NCBI GenBank assembly: GCA_964426135.1
Contig: CAYRPN010000175.1
Location: 1-9,741, forward strand
DNA: 9,741 bases
Source: CAYRPN01 sp964426135
GTDB lineage: Bacteria > Planctomycetota > Phycisphaerae > Phycisphaerales > Phycisphaeraceae
Reading direction: 5' to 3'
Positions 1-5,854 of the stretch are shown in pieces. The position numbers and the translations under genes were made by a program. The notes beneath the pieces were generated by a model. It made no database searches. It worked only from the letters and a program-made list of their open reading frames with translations, and was not told where the DNA came from. Each line of letters opens with the position of its first letter. Positions within the stretch are counted from its first letter, which is position 1.

Positions 1-5
1 ATGTG

Positions 6-26
6 GGACGACTTTCCAAGTCGTCC
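6..26 (-). terminator. Perfect 9-bp hairpin downstream of rpsO
   Basis: Positions 6-14 (GGACGACTT) and 18-26 (AAGTCGTCC) are exact reverse complements around a 3-base loop. The hairpin begins 50 bases past the rpsO stop, in the place expected for a transcript end. Only five bases follow it on the minus strand before the window edge and no U-tract is visible, so it may be a processing or stalling hairpin rather than a classical intrinsic terminator. Confidence 0.4.
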
Positions 27-76
27 GACTGGGAGCGAAGCGATTCGAATCTGCGCAGTTAATGTTGCAAGGCTCC

Positions 77-346
77 TTACTTACGCAGACCCAACTTCTG
101 GATCAGCGCCACGTACGCGTCGTGCTTGCTGCGCGACAGGTACTTCAGCAGGCTGTTTCGCTTGGAAACCATCATCAGCAGGCCGCGCCGCGAAGCGTGG
201 TCCTTCTTGTGGCCCTTGAGGTGATCGGTGAGCTGGTTGATGCGCTCGGTCAGGAGCGCGACCTGCACTTCCGGCGAGCCGGAATCCTTGTCGTTGCGGC
301 GATTGCCTTCGATGATGGAGGTTTTCTGCTGCGGGGTGATAGCCAT
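77..346 (-). CDS. rpsO: 30S ribosomal protein S15
   Basis: This 89-residue protein is a full-length S15, the small-subunit protein that binds the 16S rRNA central domain early in 30S assembly. The family pattern runs the whole length: GSPEVQVALLTERINQLTDHLK near residues 23-44 is split here only by family-typical positions, followed by KKDHASRRGLL (47-57) with the RNA-binding His and Arg residues, then KRNSLLKYL and a basic C-terminus ending GLRK. The ATG at 346 gives the usual N-terminus (MAIT) and is preceded by a modest ACAGG ribosome-binding element. The stop is TAA. It lies downstream of the histidine kinase on the same strand, 170 bases away, but has its own promoter-like sequence, so it is probably transcribed independently. 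The pnp gene that often follows rpsO would lie outside the window. Confidence 0.97.
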   Translation of the reverse strand: MAITPQQKTSIIEGNRRNDKDSGSPEVQVALLTERINQLTDHLKGHKKDHASRRGLLMMVSKRNSLLKYLSRSKHDAYVALIQKLGLRK

Positions 347-370
347 GTTGACCTGTCCAATGGGATGACT

Positions 371-413
371 GGGTGAAACCCGTCGCCAGCCGCGTCACCC
401 GGCAGCCGGCAAC
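371..413 (-). promoter_or_regulatory. Structured rpsO leader, possible S15 autoregulatory RNA
   Basis: Read on the minus strand, the leader can form a stem GTTGCC/GGCGAC (one G-U pair) extended by GCCG/CGGC around a 7-base loop, across 413-382. A short GGGT-TTC-ACCC hairpin follows at 381-371, shortly before the start codon. Ribosomal protein S15 represses its own mRNA through leader structures in several bacteria, and these leaders differ between phyla. The base pairing is seen in the sequence; the regulatory role is inference. Confidence 0.35.
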
Positions 414-429
414 TCAAAGTAGGAAGAGG

Positions 430-458
430 ATGGTAGCAATTGGGGGTTTTCGTTGCAA
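430..458 (-). promoter_or_regulatory. Sigma70-like promoter for rpsO
   Basis: On the minus strand a TTGCAA -35 box (458-453) is followed by a 17-base spacer and a TACCAT -10 box (435-430). Each hexamer matches four of six consensus bases and the spacing is ideal. Transcription would start near 423, giving a leader of about 75 bases. This supports rpsO being transcribed separately from the upstream kinase gene. Confidence 0.55.
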
Positions 459-516
459 ACAGCGAGACAGGCGTGTCAGGCCACTCCCCAGGCGAGACGG
501 GTGTGGACGCCTTCAT

Positions 517-2220
517 CTACATCATCCCCGGCGGCGCTGTCGGCGGCGATTCGCGCGCATCGCGCATCGAGGAGACCATCGTGTCGCCGGAAGAAGTGCC
601 TGACGACCGATTCGTCGGCAGCGTGATCGTGAACGTGGCGCCCCGCTTCGGCTCGCTGTGAACTTCGATCTTGCCCGCGTGCTCCTCGATGATCTTCTTC
701 GTGACCACCAGGCCCAGGCCCGTGCCCTTGAGGCCCTTCGTGGAATGGAACGGCTGGAACAGGTTTTTCTTCGTGTGTTCGTCCATGCCCTCGCCGTTGT
801 CGCTCACGCTGATGCGCACGCACTCGTGCTGGGTGTCGAAATCGACGCGCAGCGTCACCGCACCGACACCGGGCTGCACCGCTTCCAGCGCATTGTTCAG
901 AAGATTGAGCAGCGCCTGCTCCACCCCGCCGGCGTCCAGCGGGATCGGCGGCATGTCGTCGTCGATGTCGGTGATGATCGCCACCTTCTTCGAATCGAAC
1001 TGCCGCTGCATCAGCGCCAGCACATCCTCCAGCACGGGCCTGAGCAGGCGCATCTCCAGTTCGGGCACGCGCTGCTTGCTGAAGGTGAGCATGTTCATCG
1101 TGAGCTGGCTGATGCGCTCGAGGTTGCGGGCCACGATGTCCCAGCCGCCCTTGACGGTTTCCATGCTGGTCTTGCGCAGGCCCAGTTCGACGACTTCCGC
1201 GCCGCCGCGCAGGCCCTGGATGATGTTCTTGATCGAGTGCGACAGCGACGCCACCGTCTGCCCCACGGCGGCGAGGCGCTCTTCCTGCAGCTTCCTCGCG
1301 TATTTCTCGGCATTCGCCAGTGCCAGCCCCGACTGCACGCCGATCGCATTGAGCAGCAGCAACTGGTCTTCGGTGAAGGTGTAGTTGGCGATCTTGCTGT
1401 CGAGGTGGATGACGCCGAACAGGCGGTCCTTGAACTTGATGGGCGAGCAGAGCGCCGAGCGGATGCCGTAGCGCTGCACGCTGTCGTGGCTGCTGAAGCG
1501 TTCGTCCGCCATGGCGTTGCTGGAGAGCACGCCTTCGCCCTTCTGCATCACGTGCTGCACGATCGTCTTGCTGACGGTGATGGGCGTCTCTTCGCGGTGC
1601 TTGCCCACGGGCCTGACGCGGTGTCGCACGACGGCGGGATGCGGCCGGGCGGTGGGCGAATCGAGGAGCAGGATGAAGCCGCGATCCGCGCGGACATACT
1701 CGAAGATCACGTCCATCACGCGTTCGAGCAGGTCTTCGCGGTCGGTGACGGTGCCGATGAGCTGGGTCAGCTCGAAGAGCACTTTCAAGTGCTGGGCGGC
1801 GGCTTCGCTGGGCTCGGGCACCGCCATGATCACGGAGTCGTCATTGCTCGCCGCGGTGCGCTCGACCGTCACATCCATCGCGCCGGCCTTGACGACCTTC
1901 ACCGGCGGCTTGCGCTTCATCGGCCGCGCTTCGTCGCGGCCGAACATGATGATCGTGTTGCCCGTGCGAATCTGGTCGCCCGGCTGCAAAAGCCGGCGCT
2001 CGATCACCCGCCGGCCGTTGACGAAGGTGCCGTTGTTGCTTTGCAGATCGTTGATGTACCACCGGCCATCGTCGGGCGTCAGCTCGGAGTGGCGACGCGA
2101 GATCGTCGGGTCTTGCAGCGGCAGCGCCTCGCTGGAACGCCCGATGAGCTGCGGCTCATCGTCGGGTAGTTCGAAGCGGCGGCCCTGGTCGGGGCCTTTG
2201 ATGACGGTGAGGATCAGCAT
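517..2220 (-). CDS. FHA-GAF sensor histidine kinase
   Basis: This 567-residue protein is a predicted cytoplasmic histidine kinase with no membrane segment. An FHA domain (about 1-95) shows the phosphothreonine-binding signature GRS at 27-29, SRRH at 41-44 and NNGT at 62-65. A GAF domain follows (about 150-305), then a helical dimerisation segment with the H-box LSHSIKN, making His328 the likely phosphorylated residue. The ATPase domain has the N-box NLLNNALEA (Asn443), the G1 box DNGEG (474-478), the F-box FHSTKG (491-496) and GTGLGL (499-504), so it should be active. The usual H-box Glu after His is Ser here. A Ser/Thr-rich tail of about 30 residues follows the catalytic core. No response regulator is next to it, so it is an orphan kinase. 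FHA plus GAF suggests input from Ser/Thr kinase signalling and a small ligand; that is inferred from the domains. The ATG at 2220 places the FHA domain right at the N-terminus. Confidence 0.93.
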   Translation of the reverse strand: MLILTVIKGPDQGRRFELPDDEPQLIGRSSEALPLQDPTISRRHSELTPDDGRWYINDLQSNNGTFVNGRRVIERRLLQPGDQIRTGNTIIMFGRDEARPMKRKPPVKVVKAGAMDVTVERTAASNDDSVIMAVPEPSEAAAQHLKVLFELTQLIGTVTDREDLLERVMDVIFEYVRADRGFILLLDSPTARPHPAVVRHRVRPVGKHREETPITVSKTIVQHVMQKGEGVLSSNAMADERFSSHDSVQRYGIRSALCSPIKFKDRLFGVIHLDSKIANYTFTEDQLLLLNAIGVQSGLALANAEKYARKLQEERLAAVGQTVASLSHSIKNIIQGLRGGAEVVELGLRKTSMETVKGGWDIVARNLERISQLTMNMLTFSKQRVPELEMRLLRPVLEDVLALMQRQFDSKKVAIITDIDDDMPPIPLDAGGVEQALLNLLNNALEAVQPGVGAVTLRVDFDTQHECVRISVSDNGEGMDEHTKKNLFQPFHSTKGLKGTGLGLVVTKKIIEEHAGKIEVHSEPKRGATFTITLPTNRSSGTSSGDTMVSSMRDARESPPTAPPGMM

Positions 2221-2259
2221 GGCAGGTCATTTCGCTTTCTGACGGCACTCGCCGCGACC

Positions 2260-2286
2260 ATTGTAGAGATCATGGCGACCGGGCAA
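2260..2286 (-). promoter_or_regulatory. Possible promoter of the histidine kinase gene
   Basis: On the minus strand TACAAT (2265-2260) is a good -10 box 39 bases before the kinase start codon. The best -35 candidate, TTGCCC (2286-2281), lies only 15 bases upstream, which is short. The -10 element is convincing; the complete promoter is tentative. Confidence 0.3.
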
Positions 2287-2383
2287 GGCGGGGCGTCAGG
2301 CGATGTCCCCTGGCGGCATGAGTTCGACGAGGGGAAGCGAAGACTGCCTCCGCAATCCTCGGCATTGCCGACCACGGCCCATG

Positions 2384-2404
2384 CGAACGCAAAATATGCG
2401 TTCG
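2384..2404. promoter_or_regulatory. 8-bp inverted repeat in the divergent gap
   Basis: CGAACGCA (2384-2391) and TGCGTTCG (2397-2404) are exact reverse complements around the 5-base centre AAATA. The repeat lies in the 378-base gap between the divergent kinase and PEP-CTERM genes, where an operator could serve either side. It has no run of T on either strand long enough for an intrinsic terminator. The structure is seen; the operator role is inference. Confidence 0.4.
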
Positions 2405-2441
2405 TTTAAGAAAAAGCGATGGCTTCTGCTCGGCGCGGTGG

Positions 2442-2463
2442 TAAAATGCTGACGGGGCATTTT
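2442..2463 (+). promoter_or_regulatory. Possible -10 box TAAAAT within a 7-bp inverted repeat
   Basis: TAAAAT at 2442-2447 resembles a -10 box, and the overlapping AAAATGC (2443-2449) is repeated inversely as GCATTTT (2457-2463) around a 7-base loop. A weak TGGCTT at 2420-2425 could be a -35 box with a 16-base spacer. If real, the PEP-CTERM transcript would carry a leader of about 145 bases. Apart from this and the inverted repeat at 2384, I see no gene in the 2221-2598 gap. Confidence 0.25.
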
Positions 2464-2585
2464 CCGTGGGGCCACTGGAGAAGCGATCGCGTCGGCTGCC
2501 TTTCGCCGAGAAGTTGCTTCCACAATTAAAGTTGTCTTGTTCCGCTGCCGCGATGTTGTGGCGGCGAATGGTTCCGTCCACCTTT

Positions 2586-2592
2586 AGGAGAG
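2586..2592 (+). promoter_or_regulatory. Ribosome-binding site of the PEP-CTERM gene
   Basis: AGGAGAG ends six bases before the ATG at 2599. It is one of the clearest Shine-Dalgarno sequences in the window and fixes that start. Confidence 0.8.
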
Positions 2593-2598
2593 ACTGTC

Positions 2599-3945
2599 AT
2601 GTTGAAACGAGCGCGTCGATTCGCTGTCTTATTCGCCACCGCCGCAGGCGCGTGGTTTGCCACCAGCCCCGCACTGGCGGTTCCCTTCACCACGACGACG
2701 GGCGATCCGGGCGGCGCGGATTCCTACGTTCAACTCGGCGCCGCCACGACGAACTTCGGCGCCGACGCCGACGTTGTCATCAAAGACAACGGCACCGGCA
2801 CCACGACGCGCAAGGGTTACCTGCGTTTCGGCCTCCCCGAAGGCGGCACCACCAGCGCGTCGCTGGACCTGACGGTGAGCATCAACAACGAAGGCGGCGT
2901 CGGCGTCACGCCGCAGACCCACACGGTCAATGTCTGGGGCCTGCGCGATGGCAACGCGGGTGAATCCTGGATCGAAGGCAACGGCGGCGCGGACAACAGC
3001 CCCGCCGGCGAGATTGTTTTCAGCAACGCCCCCGCCAGCGTCACCACGAACAACCAATTCACCGACGGAGCCGTCTTCCTCGGTCGCTACACCGTGAGCA
3101 ACACGGCTGTGGGCGGCGTCAACACGTTCAATGCCGCGACGCTGAACATGTTCCTCAATGAAGACACCAACGGCAGCGCGACGATCATGCTCCAGCGCAC
3201 CGGCGGCAACGCGGGCCACAACCTCGCCTACGCCTCGGATGAGCACGCCTCGCTTGCCGCGCCGGCGATCTCCGGCAACACCGCCGGCGTCGGACTGATC
3301 AACATCACCACCGGGCAGGGCCTGGGCGCTGACACCTTCGTGCAGCAGGGCGCGGCCACGACGAACTTCGGCTCGTCCAACGACCTGACCATCAAGGGCG
3401 GCACGGGCACGACCACCCGCAAGGTCTACCTCAGGTACGACCTGTCCTCGTTGGCGGGCAATGATGCTCTGGGAGCGGCGCTGAACTTCGATGTGACGCT
3501 GAACAACGGCGGCGGCACCCCCGCAGGCCCGCCGGAAGACTTCACCGTCGAAGTCTTCGGCCTACTGAACGGCGATCCCGATGAACTGTGGAACGAAGCC
3601 ACCATCAACTGGGACAACGCCCCAGCCAACACCACGGACAACAACCTGTTGCTGGCGGAGGTGGTTTCGCTCGGATCGTTCATCGTGCCCGCTTCGGTGG
3701 CGCCGTATGGCGTGATGTTCTCCAGCACTGCGCTGGTGAACTTCATCAACGCCGACACCAACGGCGTGGCGACGTTCATCCTTCGCCGCTCCGCCGGTGG
3801 AAACGCGAACCTGATCTTCGGATCGGACGAGAGCACCGCCAACGCACCCAGGCTTTCCCTGCTGGTCGCCGTGCCCGAACCGGCCACCGGGCTGCTGGGC
3901 CTGCTGAGCGCGATGGTTCTCGCACGTCGCCGCCGCGCCGCCTGA
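2599..3945 (+). CDS. DNRLRE-repeat PEP-CTERM surface protein
   Basis: This 448-residue exported protein begins with a Sec signal peptide (KRARR, a hydrophobic stretch, and probable cleavage after ALA at 27). It ends with a PEP-CTERM sorting signal: VPEPATG at 425-431, a hydrophobic segment, and the basic tail RRRR at 443-446. PEP-CTERM signals are processed by exosortases, which anchor or release proteins at the envelope. The mature part is two copies of one module, about 35-225 and 236-424. Each opens with GAATTNFG, has a GTGTTTRK...YLR(F/Y) strand, and ends near an SDE motif. This is the DNRLRE (disaggregatase-related, now linked to carbohydrate-binding) type of beta-sandwich domain. A role in binding extracellular or surface polysaccharide is inferred from the family. 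A terminator follows, so the gene is probably a single transcription unit. No exosortase gene is in the window. Confidence 0.9.
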   Translation: MLKRARRFAVLFATAAGAWFATSPALAVPFTTTTGDPGGADSYVQLGAATTNFGADADVVIKDNGTGTTTRKGYLRFGLPEGGTTSASLDLTVSINNEGGVGVTPQTHTVNVWGLRDGNAGESWIEGNGGADNSPAGEIVFSNAPASVTTNNQFTDGAVFLGRYTVSNTAVGGVNTFNAATLNMFLNEDTNGSATIMLQRTGGNAGHNLAYASDEHASLAAPAISGNTAGVGLINITTGQGLGADTFVQQGAATTNFGSSNDLTIKGGTGTTTRKVYLRYDLSSLAGNDALGAALNFDVTLNNGGGTPAGPPEDFTVEVFGLLNGDPDELWNEATINWDNAPANTTDNNLLLAEVVSLGSFIVPASVAPYGVMFSSTALVNFINADTNGVATFILRRSAGGNANLIFGSDESTANAPRLSLLVAVPEPATGLLGLLSAMVLARRRRAA

Positions 3946-3987
3946 TATCAAGCCCGTTGGCCCACTGAGCCATCCGCCAACATCTTC

Positions 3988-4020
3988 GCAGCCGGTCGCC
4001 TGATCGCGGCCGGTTGCTTT
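3988..4020 (+). terminator. Intrinsic terminator after the PEP-CTERM gene
   Basis: GCAGCCGGTCGC (3988-3999) pairs along its full 12 bases with GCGGCCGGTTGC (4006-4017), including two G-U pairs, around the loop CTGATC. TTT follows at 4018-4020. It starts 42 bases past the stop codon. The stem is strong and the T-run short. Confidence 0.7.
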
Positions 4021-4046
4021 GCCAGACGCCTGTTGAAACCTAGAAT
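4019..4046 (+). promoter_or_regulatory. Possible promoter of the prepilin gene
   Basis: TTGCCA (4019-4024), a 16-base spacer and TAGAAT (4041-4046) form a reasonable sigma70-type promoter directly after the terminator. Transcription would begin near 4053, inside the longer open frame that opens at 4033. This favours the internal ATG at 4156 as the true start. Confidence 0.4.
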
Positions 4047-4155
4047 GCTGAACCGTGCTGTGTTCCTGCACGTTTCTTTCCAGGGCGACTCGTTGGCCGA
4101 TTCAGAAGCGCGGCCATTTCTCGATCTTGAACAACCATTGAGCGTGGAATTCCAG

Positions 4156-4839
4156 ATGCGCGCCAAGGCGATTCAAAGCACCGCTCCGGCATTCACCATC
4201 GTCGAACTTCTCGTCGTGGTCACGCTGATCACGCTGCTGATCGGCCTGCTGTTGCCGAGCCTCCGGAATGCCCGCCTGACGGGTGAGCGCACCAAGTGCC
4301 TTTCCAACATGGGCCAGACGGGTCGAGGCCTGCACTCGTTCATCACCGACACCAACGGCATCCTGCCGGGGCCAAGCTGGTACGGGCAGGAGCCGCGCTA
4401 CAGCAGCGGGACGAAGACGGTGGCGCGGTTTCTGGCTCCGTATTCAGGGTTCCCCAGGGCGACGTCGACGGTGCAGGTGAACGACCTGTTCGTTTGCCCG
4501 AGTTTCGCCAGAGTGCAGCCGCCGGGCACGACGATCTCGGCGTGTGTCATCATGGGGGCGCTGAGTCAGGTGAACTCGAAGGGTCTTCGGGTGTTCGGCT
4601 ATCCGGAGTTTGAAGGGAGCCCGGAATACGGTCCCGACAAGTTCAGCGCCGTGGCCAACCCCTCCGCCGCCAAGGCGATCCGGGATATCGACCAGTACGC
4701 CACGCCGAATGCAGGCTGGGTGGCGCTGACCGCCCGCGGGCCGATGCATTCGCCCGAAGCGAGTTCGGAAACGCTCCGCAACTACCTTTACTTCGACACC
4801 CACGCCCGGACGGTGCGCGAGCCGCTGGCGACGCCTTGA
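4156..4839 (+). CDS. Type IV pilin-like / pseudopilin protein
   Basis: This 227-residue protein has a prepilin leader: a 12-residue N-terminus, then FTIVELLVVVTLITLLIGLLL beginning at residue 13 is the N-methylation helix type, with Glu17 at the conserved fifth mature position. The residue before the cut is Ala12 rather than the usual Gly, which prepilin peptidases can accept. After the helix come SLRNAR, a Cys-rich globular part (Cys48, Cys114, Cys130) and an end YFDTHARTV, which resembles the FADGHV-type end of planctomycete pseudopilins with Gly changed to Thr. The frame is open back to 4033, but the leader signature, the upstream promoter and the lack of signal features before Met42 of that frame favour 4156. 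It would be exported and assembled by a type II secretion or type IV pilus machine. No machine gene is adjacent, as is common for scattered planctomycete pseudopilins. Confidence 0.85.
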   Translation: MRAKAIQSTAPAFTIVELLVVVTLITLLIGLLLPSLRNARLTGERTKCLSNMGQTGRGLHSFITDTNGILPGPSWYGQEPRYSSGTKTVARFLAPYSGFPRATSTVQVNDLFVCPSFARVQPPGTTISACVIMGALSQVNSKGLRVFGYPEFEGSPEYGPDKFSAVANPSAAKAIRDIDQYATPNAGWVALTARGPMHSPEASSETLRNYLYFDTHARTVREPLATP

Positions 4840-4916
4840 ACCTCGATTTGCCGTATCTGCACTCGGAAGCAGGCGTTGAAGTGCCAAAAGAGGAATGGCC
4901 GGCACCGGGATTTTTC

Positions 4917-4931
4917 CCCTGCAATGCAAGG
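4917..4931. promoter_or_regulatory. Upstream operator-like palindrome, copy 1
   Basis: CCCTGCAATGCAAGG is an imperfect 7-1-7 palindrome with one mismatched pair. It matches the perfect palindrome at 5011-5025 in 13 of 15 positions. It is followed at 4933 by CTTTTTT-like sequence, so part of it could also act in ending the prepilin transcript, but the stem would be weak. Confidence 0.45.
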
Positions 4932-5001
4932 CTTTTTTGCGTTTGGCCACCGGATTGCCCGCAGAGGACTGAGAATCTTTTTTTGCATCCTCACAGAATC
5001 C

Positions 5002-5031
5002 TTGACATAGCCATGCAATGCATGGTATCTT
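5002..5031 (+). promoter_or_regulatory. Sigma70-type promoter of the small Tat-signal gene
   Basis: A perfect TTGACA -35 box (5002-5007), an 18-base spacer and TATCTT (5026-5031) form the best promoter in the window. Transcription would start near 5038, giving a leader of about 90 bases before the ATG at 5129. The spacer is almost entirely occupied by a perfect palindrome, which suggests tight regulation. Confidence 0.75.
5011..5025. promoter_or_regulatory. Operator palindrome between -35 and -10, copy 2
   Basis: CCATGCAATGCATGG is a perfect 7-1-7 palindrome lying exactly between the -35 and -10 boxes. A dimeric regulator bound here would block RNA polymerase or, in the manner of MerR-type factors, remodel the spacer. 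The spacer of 18 is near optimal, which favours a repressor. The regulator is not encoded next to it. Confidence 0.6.
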
Positions 5032-5048
5032 TGGGCTGTGGATGAATC

Positions 5049-5078
5049 CCCAATGGCGGGCTGCAAGCCCTTGTTGGG
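5049..5078 (+). promoter_or_regulatory. 5' leader hairpin of the small Tat-signal gene
   Basis: Within the predicted leader, CCCAA (5049-5053) pairs with TTGGG (5074-5078), and inside it GGGCT (5058-5062) pairs with AGCCC (5066-5070) around the loop GCA, with a small internal loop between. It matches no riboswitch consensus that I recognise. It could stabilise the mRNA or act as a regulator. Confidence 0.4.
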
Positions 5079-5128
5079 AGAAAGCGTAGGACGAAGAGAC
5101 TTTAGTTGTCGGTATTTGGAGAGCAGGA

Positions 5129-5491
5129 ATGAACAAGGGAAGCGATCAATCACCCCCCAAGGCTGAGGTATCGGCTGTGGAACCGAGCAAGTTCGATGGC
5201 CGCCGTCAGTTGATCAAGGCTGCGCTCGTCGCCGCCCCGATGATCCTGACGCTCCGCGGTCGGCCCGCGCTGGCGGATCTGCCTTCGCTCGGCTCGGTCG
5301 AGGTTCCGTACGGACCCGAACTCTACGTCACCCAAGCCGACGTGACCGCAAGCCAAAACAGCGGCGGCACGCTCACCAGCGCCGACCTGCACAAATCGAT
5401 CATTCCGAACAAGTCCGCGCCGGGCCAGTTCCACATCGTCCAGCAGGATCGTCGCAACCTGGCGCCGATCAAATCGTTCTCGCGGCCGTGA
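5129..5491 (+). CDS. Small Tat-signal protein, candidate substrate of the HPr-rel-A system
   Basis: I do not recognise a named family. The 120-residue product has a polar N-terminus of 24 residues, then a twin-arginine type signal: RRQLIK at 25-30, a hydrophobic stretch AALVAAPMILTL, and probable cleavage after ALA at 49. The mature part would be 71 residues with no cysteine, Ser/Thr/Asn-rich around 72-96, ending APIKSFSRP. RR-signal proteins with this APxxLTLRG-like core are, from memory, found beside PqqD/HprK-type clusters in other phyla. A GGAGAG element at 5118-5123 supports the ATG at 5129. It has its own strong regulated promoter and its own terminator, and lies just upstream of the PqqD-like gene. 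This layout fits a small abundant substrate with less abundant enzymes. That role is inference; a simple exported structural or signal protein is the alternative. Confidence 0.75.
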   Translation: MNKGSDQSPPKAEVSAVEPSKFDGRRQLIKAALVAAPMILTLRGRPALADLPSLGSVEVPYGPELYVTQADVTASQNSGGTLTSADLHKSIIPNKSAPGQFHIVQQDRRNLAPIKSFSRP

Positions 5492-5498
5492 GAGCCTG

Positions 5499-5515
5499 AT
5501 AACCTCGTCGAATCA
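5499..5515 (+). repeat. 17-bp direct repeat, left copy
   Basis: ATAACCTCGTCGAATCA here recurs at 5838-5854 with one change. The two copies bracket the terminator, the 37-bp repeats and the palindromic element, as if that block had been inserted or duplicated. Confidence 0.5.
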
Positions 5516-5517
5516 CG

Positions 5518-5550
5518 CAACCCCCGTCGCAGGACGGGGGTTGTTTGTTT
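5518..5550 (+). terminator. Strong intrinsic terminator after the small Tat-signal gene
   Basis: CAACCCCCGTC (5518-5528) pairs perfectly with GACGGGGGTTG (5533-5543) around the loop GCAG and is followed by TTTGTTT. This is a textbook terminator, 26 bases past the stop codon. It would separate expression of the small protein from the PqqD-like gene downstream, apart from read-through. Confidence 0.9.
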
Positions 5551-5577
5551 ATCGGCCGATGATGCGACTAATCGACA

Positions 5578-5614
5578 ATGAATCGTCGCGAGTTTCCGCT
5601 CCGCGAGCAGACGC
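5578..5614 (+). repeat. 37-bp direct repeat, copy 1, opening a small reading frame
   Basis: This 37-base segment recurs at 5750-5786 with one mismatch (A5610 against G5782). It starts with ATG and encodes MNRREFPLREQT, opening a 54-codon frame (5578-5742) that runs through the palindromic element. There is no Shine-Dalgarno sequence before it. The segment can also fold imperfectly (TCGCGAG against CTCCGCGA), so it may be a non-coding dispersed repeat. Confidence 0.6.
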
Positions 5615-5615
5615 A

Positions 5616-5718
5616 GATGCCACTGGCAGGCTTGGCTGCCAGTGGACCTGCGAGAAGCAAGGCGGGGGCGTCGGTGGACGTGAGAAACGCACTGGCAGCC
5701 GAGCCTGCCAGTGGCATC
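5616..5718. mobile_element. 103-bp MITE/REP-like palindromic element
   Basis: The 29-base ends (5616-5644 and 5690-5718) are inverted copies with a single difference, and each end is itself a hairpin: CCACTGGCAG with CTGCCAGTGG at the left, CACTGGCAG with CTGCCAGTG at the right. The core between them is about 45 bases. This is the design of paired REP elements or a tiny non-autonomous transposon. No transposase is present and I see no clear target-site duplication at its immediate edges. Confidence 0.65.
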
Positions 5719-5749
5719 AACTTCGGCGCGAGAATCAGATAGAAACCGT

Positions 5750-5786
5750 ATGAATCGTCGCGAGTTTCCGCTCCGCGAGCGGACGC
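5750..5786 (+). repeat. 37-bp direct repeat, copy 2, opening a small reading frame
   Basis: This is the second copy of the 5578-5614 segment. It opens a 44-codon frame (5750-5884, MNRREFPLRERT at its start) that ends 11 bases before the PqqD-like gene. The frame is possible but unsupported: it has no ribosome-binding site and no recognisable family. A short leader peptide for the downstream operon cannot be excluded. Confidence 0.5.
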
Positions 5787-5837
5787 TGAACCACGAAGAC
5801 CCGTTCGAGCGCGACCTGCGACCCGGGCGATGCCGTA

Positions 5838-5854
5838 ATAACCTCATCGAATCA
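5838..5854 (+). repeat. 17-bp direct repeat, right copy
   Basis: ATAACCTCATCGAATCA matches 5499-5515 in 16 of 17 positions. It lies about 40 bases before the PqqD-like gene. Confidence 0.5.

Noticed and set aside
658..2169. A 503-codon open frame on the plus strand opposite the histidine kinase
   Set aside because: It is the shadow of a GC-rich gene with clear FHA, GAF and kinase motifs on the other strand; its product is a His/Arg/Ala/Asp-rich sequence with no recognisable domain.
4033..4155. An N-terminal extension of the prepilin-like protein from the ATG at 4033
   Set aside because: The 41 extra residues would bury the prepilin cleavage site, and a promoter-like element places the transcript start after 4033.
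5187..5491. A lasso-peptide precursor in the strict sense
   Set aside because: The product has an RR-type export signal, is too long after cleavage, and no lasso cyclase or B2 protease gene is in the window.
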